Shown here one piece after another: positions 1-5,207 of a DNA stretch of 9,304 nt; positions within the stretch are counted from its first letter, which is position 1; each line of letters opens with the position of its first letter. The DNA comes from an uncultured Collinsella sp. (GTDB lineage: Bacteria; Actinomycetota; Coriobacteriia; Coriobacteriales; Coriobacteriaceae): positions 1-9,304 of the forward strand of contig CAUEQX010000071.1 of assembly GCA_959020035.1 (NCBI GenBank), in the 5' to 3' direction. The notes beneath the pieces are model-generated. The model was not told where the DNA came from. It searched no databases and saw only the letters and a list, made by a program, of their open reading frames with translations. The translations under genes and the position numbers were made by a program.

Positions 1-165
1 ATAGGGGGCAAGAAGGGGCGCCAGGATCGCAGTCAGGGCGACCAGCACCAGCACGACGGCGGCAATCTTAGAAGACAGCGTCATCTTCTTCCAGCCACCG
101 AGCTTGAGCCCCTTGGAGGCAGCCTTCTCGAGCTGCTCGGTTTGCTTCTCTCGAATCTTTACCAT
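1..165 (-). CDS. DppC/OppC-type ABC transporter permease, N-terminal fragment
   Basis: Second permease subunit of a peptide/nickel-type ABC importer; with its DppB-type partner it would form the membrane channel. Only the first 55 codons are present, since the gene runs off the left edge. The visible part has a charged cytoplasmic N-terminus of about 33 residues rich in Lys, Glu and Gln. A first transmembrane helix follows (about residues 34-50), ending in APLLAPY, which is typical where OppC/DppC proteins leave the first helix. The ATG at 165 lies 3 nt after the upstream permease stop (TAG, 171-169). An AGGA about 11 nt before it, inside the upstream gene, can serve as ribosome binding site, so the two permeases are probably translationally coupled. 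The family call rests on position after a DppB-type gene plus this N-terminus. The substrate cannot be told. Confidence 0.85.
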   Translation of the reverse strand, partial: MVKIREKQTEQLEKAASKGLKLGGWKKMTLSSKIAAVVLVLVALTAILAPLLAPY

Positions 166-168
166 AAT

Positions 169-1125
169 CTACACCGTCCTGATGCGCGGGTTGATGAGCA
201 GGTAGAGCATGTCAACCACGATGTTGATGATGATGAAGGCAAGAGCAACGACGATAACGACGCCCTGAACCAGGTTCGCCTCGTTGCCCTGAACGCCCTG
301 CAGAATCGCGGTGCCCATGCCGGGGAGGTTGAAGATAACCTCGATGACGACGGCGCCGCCCATGAGGTAACCGATCTTAAGACCGAGGGTGGTGACCGGG
401 GTGATCAGCGCATTGCGAAGAACGTTGATGCCGACGACGACCTTCTCGGGAACGCCGGCGCCGCGAGCCATACGGACATAATCCTTGTCGAGCTCCTCGA
501 CCATGGCGGTACGCACGATACGAGTCATCTGGCCCGTCAGCGGAAATGCCAAGGCGATGGCGGGCATGATCATACGTCCCAGATAGCCAACCGGATTCGT
601 GGTGAAGTGAGGCAGAGCACCCGATGCCGGGAGCACCTTAAGGTAGGAAGAGAACAGCAGGATCAACAGAACGGCAAGCCAGAACGACGGGGTTGCCAAG
701 CCGGCGATGGAAAAGACGCGGATCACTTGGTCCGGCCATTTGTCGCGATACAGTGCCGCGATGACGCCGAGCAAAAACGAAACGACCGCACCGATGGCAA
801 GACCGATGAAGGTCAGCTGCATCGTGACGGGCAGGGCCGTGGAGATGCGCTTGGCAACGGAGTTGCGAGCAGCACCATAGGTGCCCATGTCGCCATGGAT
901 CAAATCGCCCATATAGCGCACGTAGCGCACGGGCCAGGGGTCGTCCAGACCATACTTCTCATGGTACTCGGCAACCGCCTCGGGCGAGGCGCCGTCACCC
1001 AACGCCGTGTAGGCGGGGTCGGTCTTGGAGAACGACATAAGGAAGAACACCAGGACGGTGACGCCCAATGCCATGATCGGCAGCGCCACAAGACGCCTTC
1101 CAATCAAACGTAGCAAGTTGTTCAC
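169..1125 (-). CDS. DppB/OppB-type ABC transporter permease
   Basis: Integral membrane subunit of a peptide/nickel-type ABC importer (BPD_transp_1 family), 318 residues, the usual length. It has an N-terminal helix (about 11-31), then an extracytoplasmic segment with YGLDDPWPVRYVRY and GDMG, typical of DppB. Five further hydrophobic stretches lie near residues 100-125, 136-160, 185-200, 247-265 and 286-310. The cytoplasmic EAA-like loop that contacts the ATPase is at about 209-245, with DYVRMARGAG and NVLRNALITPV. I place the start at the GTG at 1125 rather than at an in-frame codon 11 codons upstream. AGGGGAG sits 5 nt before this GTG, and the resulting MNNLLRLIGRRL N-terminus matches the family. 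The gene lies 157 bp downstream of the solute-binding protein gene and is coupled to the DppC-type gene. The natural substrate (oligopeptide, dipeptide, metal complex) is not evident. Confidence 0.93.
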   Translation of the reverse strand: MNNLLRLIGRRLVALPIMALGVTVLVFFLMSFSKTDPAYTALGDGASPEAVAEYHEKYGLDDPWPVRYVRYMGDLIHGDMGTYGAARNSVAKRISTALPVTMQLTFIGLAIGAVVSFLLGVIAALYRDKWPDQVIRVFSIAGLATPSFWLAVLLILLFSSYLKVLPASGALPHFTTNPVGYLGRMIMPAIALAFPLTGQMTRIVRTAMVEELDKDYVRMARGAGVPEKVVVGINVLRNALITPVTTLGLKIGYLMGGAVVIEVIFNLPGMGTAILQGVQGNEANLVQGVVIVVALAFIIINIVVDMLYLLINPRIRTV

Positions 1126-1130
1126 GTTCT

Positions 1131-1137
1131 CTCCCCT
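1131..1137 (-). promoter_or_regulatory. Ribosome binding site deciding the GTG start of the DppB-type permease
   Basis: On the minus strand AGGGGAG is followed by 5 nt (AGAAC) and then GTG at 1125. It is the only good Shine-Dalgarno match near the 5' end of this gene, and it selects the GTG over an in-frame codon further upstream. Confidence 0.75.
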
Positions 1138-1165
1138 TTCTTTTGTCGGTAGGACCAACTGGTAT

Positions 1166-1183
1166 ATGAGTACGGATACTCAT
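1166..1183 (-). promoter_or_regulatory. Second intercistronic stem-loop before the permease gene
   Basis: A perfect 7-bp inverted repeat, ATGAGTA / TACTCAT, with a 4-nt loop. It begins 3 nt downstream (transcript sense) of the larger hairpin at 1220-1187, so the messenger carries two adjacent hairpins between the binding-protein and permease coding regions. No uridine run follows, which argues against a simple terminator. A role in mRNA stability or processing is inference. Confidence 0.55.
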
Positions 1184-1186
1184 TAC

Positions 1187-1220
1187 AAGACCCGAGCGAC
1201 ATCGTTGCCGCCCGGGTCTT
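1187..1220 (-). promoter_or_regulatory. Strong intercistronic stem-loop after the solute-binding protein gene
   Basis: In the minus-strand transcript, 15 nt beginning AAGACCCGGG pair with 15 nt ending TCGGGTCTT around a 4-nt loop (ACGA), giving a 15-bp stem with two G-U pairs. On the plus strand those two pairs become A-C mismatches, so the structure favours minus-strand RNA, the sense of the operon. It lies 62 nt after the binding-protein stop. The sequence after it (GTAATGAG) lacks a U tract, so it is probably not an efficient intrinsic terminator. It resembles hairpins in other importer operons that protect the upstream message or allow partial read-through, giving more binding protein than permease. 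That role is inferred. Confidence 0.65.
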
Positions 1221-1282
1221 TGTTTCAACTATGAGGATACGGTCCCAACGACCGACATCCTGCATACAGACTCAAGCGAGTC

Positions 1283-2896
1283 TTACGCCTTGACGGTCGC
1301 AACGCCCCTGAAGGACATGCTCGTCGTGCCGATGCCCTTGAAGCCATCGAGGGCCTCGCCGTTGGGCGCAGTGGACGGATCGTCCCAGGAAGCGGAGACG
1401 GTCTTGACGTGGACAACGGGGTACAGAACGGCGTTGTCGGCAATGATGTCGAAGCACTCGTTCCACTTCTTCTGCTGCTCGTCGCCCTCAGCGGCAAGAG
1501 CCTCGTCCATGAGACCGTGGAGCTTCTGCCACTCAGCGGACTCCTTCCACGGGCAACGGGTCTGCATCCAGACGTTGTCGCCGTACCACCAGTTGAGCAG
1601 CAGGTCGGGGTCGGCGCCGAAGCAGGAAGGATCGCCAGGGGCAAGGAGGATATCGTAGGCCTCGCCGCCGTCGATGGCAGCGTAGGTGGCCGGCGAGGTA
1701 TCGGTCTGGATGGTCACATCGAAGCCGAGAGCGTCGAGGTCGTTCTTGACCTGGGCGGCCATGCCCTTAATCTGCTCGTTGTCGGTGGTGCGCAGGGTGA
1801 TGGCACCCGGGGTGATGCCAGACTCCTCGATGAGCTTCTTAGCCTTCTTGGCGTCGGTCTTGTACACCGTGGAAGCCTCATGATAGTTGGTGAAGCTCTT
1901 GGGCAGGTAGCAGCTGGCAGCGGTGGCAAGGCCGGCGAAGGTGTTGCTGACCATCTTCTCGGTGTCGAGCGCATACATGACAGCCTGACGGACCTTGACG
2001 TTGTTCCAAGGCTCCTTGGCGACGTTGAACATGATGAAGCGGGTGCCGAAACCCTGAACGTTATCGATCTTGCAGCCGGCGCTCTCGAGCTGGTCGACGG
2101 CGTCAGCGGTAACGAGCTCCATAACGAGCGTGGAGCCCTCCTGCTGAGCGGTAACGCGAGCGGTGGGGTCGGTCAGGATGCTGTACTGGATCTTCTTATC
2201 CTCGGCAGCATACTCACCGTTGTACTCGGGGTTGGGAACCAGGGTGATCTCGGTATCGGAGATAGAGTCGTACATCCAGGGGCCGGAACCGATCGGCTGC
2301 TTGGCGCGATCCTCCTCGGTCTGGGTGGCCGGGGTAACGCGGACGATGGCCAGACGATCCTTGAGCAGGGAGAAGTTGGGGACCTTAGTCTTGACCGTCA
2401 CGGTGCTGGCGTCCTTGGCCTCGATGGACTCGAAGGGCTGGAAGAACGGAGCATAGGTAGCGGAAGCGGCGCAAGCGGTGTAGGAGGCAACGACATCGTC
2501 AGCGGTGACCTCGGTGCCATCGGAGAACTTGGCGCCCTTGCGGATGGTGACCTCGAAAGTGGTGTCGTCCACAGACTTGGGATCGTCGGTGGCGAGCTCG
2601 TTGAAGGTGCTGTAGTCGTGGTAATCGATGCCGTAGAGGCCCTCGACGACGTGCCAGTTAGCACCCAGGCCCACAGCGGAGCCGGTGCTGGCGGGATCGA
2701 AGCTGGACGGAGCGTAAGCGGAACCAGGGGTGATCACGCCGCCGCCACGGTTGGCGGAATCGGTGGAGCCGGAAGCGGAACCCTCGTCGCTAGAGCTGCC
2801 ACCGCAGCCAGTGAGACCAAGGCCGGCGACAGCAGCGACGCTGCCGGTGAGGCCGAGGAACGAACGCCTGGACATACCCTTGTTGATGATGGCCAT
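1283..2896 (-). CDS. Family 5 extracellular solute-binding lipoprotein of a peptide/nickel-type ABC importer
   Basis: Substrate-capturing subunit (SBP_bac_5, DppA/OppA-like), 537 residues, normal length. The N-terminus has a twin-arginine motif S9-R10-R11-S12-F13-L14, a hydrophobic stretch and a lipobox L28-T29-G30-C31. It should be exported, probably by Tat, and anchored by lipid at Cys31, followed by a Gly/Ser-rich linker (32-53). The mature part shows family hallmarks: SSFDPAS (64-70), an RKGAKFSDGTEVTADDV block (119-135), IGSGPWMY (202-209) and VRQAVMYALD (302-311). I chose the ATG at 2896 because AGGAG lies 5 nt upstream; an in-frame TTG 15 nt further upstream would overlap that site. 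A palindrome-rich 364-bp region precedes the gene, and it is first in an operon with two permeases. Ligand specificity cannot be read from sequence; a dipeptide or oligopeptide is the default guess, with nickel or another ligand possible. Confidence 0.95.
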   Translation of the reverse strand: MAIINKGMSRRSFLGLTGSVAAVAGLGLTGCGGSSSDEGSASGSTDSANRGGGVITPGSAYAPSSFDPASTGSAVGLGANWHVVEGLYGIDYHDYSTFNELATDDPKSVDDTTFEVTIRKGAKFSDGTEVTADDVVASYTACAASATYAPFFQPFESIEAKDASTVTVKTKVPNFSLLKDRLAIVRVTPATQTEEDRAKQPIGSGPWMYDSISDTEITLVPNPEYNGEYAAEDKKIQYSILTDPTARVTAQQEGSTLVMELVTADAVDQLESAGCKIDNVQGFGTRFIMFNVAKEPWNNVKVRQAVMYALDTEKMVSNTFAGLATAASCYLPKSFTNYHEASTVYKTDAKKAKKLIEESGITPGAITLRTTDNEQIKGMAAQVKNDLDALGFDVTIQTDTSPATYAAIDGGEAYDILLAPGDPSCFGADPDLLLNWWYGDNVWMQTRCPWKESAEWQKLHGLMDEALAAEGDEQQKKWNECFDIIADNAVLYPVVHVKTVSASWDDPSTAPNGEALDGFKGIGTTSMSFRGVATVKA

Positions 2897-2901
2897 GTCT
2901 T

Positions 2902-2906
2902 CTCCT
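2902..2906 (-). promoter_or_regulatory. Ribosome binding site of the solute-binding protein gene
   Basis: AGGAG on the minus strand, 5 nt before the ATG at 2896. It supports that ATG over the in-frame TTG at 2911, which lies upstream of the site. Confidence 0.75.
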
Positions 2907-2926
2907 ATCAATAGAGAATCTTACTC

Positions 2927-2948
2927 GGGAGCACCTAGACGTGCCCCC
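2927..2948 (-). promoter_or_regulatory. Leader hairpin upstream of the solute-binding protein gene
   Basis: In the minus-strand transcript GGGGGCAC pairs with GTGCTCCC (8 bp, one G-U) around a 6-nt loop (GTCTAG). It ends 20 nt before the AGGAG ribosome binding site. No U run follows, so it is more likely a leader stabilising or folding element than a terminator. Confidence 0.5.
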
Positions 2949-2949
2949 G

Positions 2950-2960
2950 CGCAACTTGCG
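2950..2960 (-). promoter_or_regulatory. 11-bp palindrome at a predicted transcription start
   Basis: CGCAA-C-TTGCG is a perfect palindrome about a central base. It lies 5 bp downstream of the candidate -10 at 2966-2971, where a start site would fall, so a regulator bound here would block initiation. Short palindromes occur by chance, so this is only a candidate operator. Confidence 0.25.
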
Positions 2961-2965
2961 GACGA

Positions 2966-2993
2966 TATATACCTTACCTACCGACGAACCCAA
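2966..2993 (-). promoter_or_regulatory. Candidate promoter P1 of the importer operon
   Basis: On the minus strand TTGGGT (2993-2988), a 16-bp spacer and TATATA (2971-2966). The -10 is fair and the -35 is weak (3 of 6). It would give a leader of about 60 nt containing the hairpin at 2948-2927. Confidence 0.35.
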
Positions 2994-3032
2994 CTGAGGT
3001 GCCGCGCTCGGCGACCGATACATACATACGCT

Positions 3033-3055
3033 TGAACGGTATTTACTACCGTTCA
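3033..3055 (-). promoter_or_regulatory. 23-bp palindrome, candidate operator of the importer operon
   Basis: Perfect 9-bp arms TGAACGGTA / TACCGTTCA separated by 5 bp. Length, symmetry and spacing fit the binding site of a dimeric helix-turn-helix repressor (TetR- or GntR-like in general form; the family cannot be told). It overlaps the -10 of candidate promoter P2 (3043-3048), the expected place for a repressor site. In RNA it would also fold as a hairpin with a GTAAA loop. Confidence 0.55.
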
Positions 3056-3071
3056 CCGAATTCATTGACAA
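3043..3071 (-). promoter_or_regulatory. Candidate promoter P2 of the importer operon
   Basis: On the minus strand TTGTCA (3071-3066, 5 of 6 to consensus), a 17-bp spacer and TAGTAA (3048-3043, weak). The -10 lies in the middle of the 23-bp palindrome. It would give a leader of about 140 nt. Confidence 0.3.
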
Positions 3072-3194
3072 ATGATTCGCCAGACAGTATGTATCGGCGA
3101 GGTGAGATATCAGTCTTCGTCAACCCGCAGGATAGCAGGGTTTTCGCTTGGGTTAGTCAAACGTTTTAGCGTTAATAAAACCCGAAATCAGCAG

Positions 3195-3236
3195 GCAATC
3201 ATGGCGAAATAAATGGTTGAAAATCGCGCAATCATG
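3195..3236. repeat. 9-bp direct repeat downstream of uvrC
   Basis: GCAATCATG occurs at 3195-3203 and again at 3228-3236, 33 bp start to start, just beyond the uvrC stop. Nothing else suggests an attachment site or insertion, and it may be chance. Confidence 0.35.
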
Positions 3237-3260
3237 TATATCAGTTGTTTAGGCTCGTGT

Positions 3261-5207
3261 TTAGCTATCGGAATGGCCAGCCGCCGCCTCGGCGCGCTCG
3301 GCATTCCATGCAACGAGTGCCTCGTGGACCGCCTTGGCAACATCGGCAGGTATGCCGCGAACTTTCGCGATCTCTTGCTCGCTCGCCGCGCGCAAACGCT
3401 TCATCGAGCCAAAATGGCGCATAAGGGCACGTTTTCTGGTGGGTCCCACGCCTGGAACGTCATCGAGCACCGAAACCGTCATGGCTTTATCGCGCAACTC
3501 ACGGTGGAACGTGATGGCAAATCGGTGGGACTCATCGCGTACCTGTTTAATTAGATAGAGCGAAGCAGACCCGGTCGGCAGCACGACAGGAGTCTCGTCC
3601 CAAGGCACAAAAACTTCCTCGTCGGCCTTCGCCAAGCCACAAACTGGTATATCGAGCCCAAGAGCCTCAAGTTGCTTGATCGCAGCGGTCAATTGCGGCT
3701 TACCGCCATCGACAACGAGCAAATCGGGGCGCGAGCCAAAGCGCTCGTCGGCCATGCGCTCGGGAGCATAGCGTCGTCCCAAAACCTCGGACATCGACAC
3801 GAAGTCGTTTGCCTCGTCCAATTCGGCCTGAATTTTAAAACGACGGTACTGGCTCTTGTCGGCGCGCCCGTTGGTAAACACCACCATCGAGGCGACCGTA
3901 AAGGTGCCATGCAGTGTAGAGATATCGAAGCACTCGATACGCAACGGCGGCGATGGCAGCGCCAACGCACTTTCGAGCTCCAGGAGCGCTTGATTGGTGC
4001 GGTCGTCAGCGTACCCCGTTCGCATCATGTAGCGCATGAGGGCATGGCGCGCATTTTTGGATGCCATATCGAGCAGACGGTGCTTTTCGCCACGCTGCGG
4101 CCTATGGAGATGGCAGGAACGCTCACGCTTGCCCGCAAGCCACTCCCCCAGCGCCTCCGCATCCTCAAGCTCGACGGAAAGGTTGACCTCAGCTGGAATA
4201 TCAGCCGTCTCGTCGTAATAGCGCTTAAGAAAGCCCGACTGGAGCTCTTCCTCGTCAACATCAAGACCCTTGTCGAGAATGAACTCGCAGGTGCGAACTG
4301 TTCGGCCCTCGCGAACGACGAAGACGCAAGCGGCGGAGATGGTCTCCTCGCGATAGAACCCGATGACATCGATATCGACACTGGAGGGAAAAACGACTTG
4401 CTGACGATCGTCCAGACCCCTGATGACCTCCAAACGACGTTTGACGCGTGCCGCGCGCTCAAAGTCGAGCGCCTCGGCGGCATCCGTCATCTCGGAGGTC
4501 AGCTCATCGACGACATCCTTGCGATGGCCCGACAAAAAGCGCTCGACACGCTTGACGTTCTTGGCATAGTCTGCCGGGGAAATCGCGCCGACACACGCAC
4601 CCGGGCCGCGCCCGACATGGTAGTCAAAGCAGGGACGCCCGTTTTGTGCGCAAATCATATTGACGATGTCTTCCTCGCCCTTGTGGGACTCGATGGTACG
4701 GCGACAACGACGCCACTCCGCACAGGATGCAGAGCAGATGGGGATAACCTTGCGCAGCGTATCTATCGTCTCACGTGCCGCACGGCTATCGGTATAGGGT
4801 CCAAAATAGCGCGTTCCCGGCTTATGACGCTCACGCGTGTATTTGATCGCGGGATACAGGTCGCCCTTTGTAATGGCGATAAAGGGGTAGCTCTTGTCAT
4901 CCTTGAGGTCGACGTTAAAGTACGGATGGTACTGGCCGATCAGGTTGCGCTCGAGTACAAGCGCCTCATGCTCGGTTTCGACAACGATGTAGTCAAAGCT
5001 CGCCACCAGCTGCATCATCAGCGGGATCTTTTGACGCTCATCCTGCAGTGTCACGTATTGACGCATGCGGGCGCGCAGGTTTTTCGCCTTGCCCACGTAG
5101 ATGACATCGCCCTTGGCATCCTTCCAAAGGTAGCATCCGGGCTGTGTGGGAACGCGCGAAACCTGCTCGGCAAGCGTTGGTATGTTGTCGTGACCGGCCA
5201 CGCGCAC
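3261..5207 (-). CDS. uvrC: UvrABC excinuclease subunit C
   Basis: Makes both incisions around a DNA lesion after UvrA loads UvrB. 648 residues, full length. Domains in order: GIY-YIG nuclease (about 20-100; GCY 24-26, YVG 37-39, Arg45, Glu-rich segment 77-86); a Cys-rich linker (158-205); the UVR domain that binds UvrB (about 231-266, ALDFERAARVKRRLEVI); the RNase H-like nuclease for the 5' cut, with D428 in CFDIS, D500 in VVDGGKPQL and H561 in DESHRFAI; and a C-terminal helix-hairpin-helix pair (about 581-632, DDVPGVGPTRKRAL). All expected catalytic positions are present. The Cys-rich linker departs from the usual Fe-S pattern (see findings). The GTG at 5207 directly follows the murJ TAG. 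A second GTG at 5201, better spaced from AGTAGG, is an alternative start. Both imply translational coupling to murJ. Confidence 0.97.
   Translation of the reverse strand: MRVAGHDNIPTLAEQVSRVPTQPGCYLWKDAKGDVIYVGKAKNLRARMRQYVTLQDERQKIPLMMQLVASFDYIVVETEHEALVLERNLIGQYHPYFNVDLKDDKSYPFIAITKGDLYPAIKYTRERHKPGTRYFGPYTDSRAARETIDTLRKVIPICSASCAEWRRCRRTIESHKGEEDIVNMICAQNGRPCFDYHVGRGPGACVGAISPADYAKNVKRVERFLSGHRKDVVDELTSEMTDAAEALDFERAARVKRRLEVIRGLDDRQQVVFPSSVDIDVIGFYREETISAACVFVVREGRTVRTCEFILDKGLDVDEEELQSGFLKRYYDETADIPAEVNLSVELEDAEALGEWLAGKRERSCHLHRPQRGEKHRLLDMASKNARHALMRYMMRTGYADDRTNQALLELESALALPSPPLRIECFDISTLHGTFTVASMVVFTNGRADKSQYRRFKIQAELDEANDFVSMSEVLGRRYAPERMADERFGSRPDLLVVDGGKPQLTAAIKQLEALGLDIPVCGLAKADEEVFVPWDETPVVLPTGSASLYLIKQVRDESHRFAITFHRELRDKAMTVSVLDDVPGVGPTRKRALMRHFGSMKRLRAASEQEIAKVRGIPADVAKAVHEALVAWNAERAEAAAGHSDS

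Larger units (their letters stand above)
3015..3097. repeat. Long-range inverted repeat enclosing two smaller dyads
   Basis: CCGATACATAC at 3015-3025 recurs as its exact reverse complement, GTATGTATCGG, at 3087-3097. Inside lie the 23-bp palindrome (3033-3055) and a third dyad (3058-3078: GAAT-CATT / AATG-ATTC with one bulged T and a 4-nt loop). As DNA this could be paired regulator sites about 70 bp apart. As RNA it could fold as a three-way junction with an 11-bp closing stem. The symmetry is read directly from the sequence; both functional readings are inference. Confidence 0.6.
2897..3260 (-). other. 364-bp intergenic regulatory region between uvrC and the importer operon
   Basis: No coding region is supportable here. 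Read in the minus direction, the stretch holds a 9-bp direct repeat just after uvrC, an AT-rich dyad GTTTTA-N7-TAAAAC (3163-3181), a small bulged hairpin (3122-3142), and a nested set of inverted repeats (3015-3097). Next come two candidate promoters, an 11-bp palindrome (2950-2960), a leader hairpin (2927-2948) and the Shine-Dalgarno of the binding-protein gene. No convincing intrinsic terminator follows uvrC. The best trace is a short weak stem near 3183-3197 in front of TTTTATT. Confidence 0.7.

Noticed and set aside
142..1113. 323-codon open frame on the plus strand across the permease gene
   Set aside because: The translation is almost entirely Asp/Gly/His/Arg-rich with no membrane or fold signature, antisense to a clear permease.
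1409..2914. 501-codon open frame on the plus strand across the solute-binding protein gene
   Set aside because: Low-complexity Gly/Val/Leu/Asp-rich translation, the exact shadow of a well-supported family 5 binding protein.
3065..3093. Perfect TTGACA with TATGTA 17 bp away on the plus strand
   Set aside because: The -10 is poor (3 of 6), no plus-strand gene follows, and the match falls within the palindromic segment. A regulatory antisense transcript cannot be excluded but nothing supports it.
3122..3144. Bulged 7-bp hairpin followed by TTTT on the plus strand, terminator-like
   Set aside because: The U tract is on the plus strand, where there is no gene to terminate. In the minus sense, the direction of uvrC, no U run follows.
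3195..3236. 9-bp direct repeat as an integration target or mobile element scar
   Set aside because: No integrase, transposase, tRNA gene or compositional shift nearby; the repeat is short enough to be chance.
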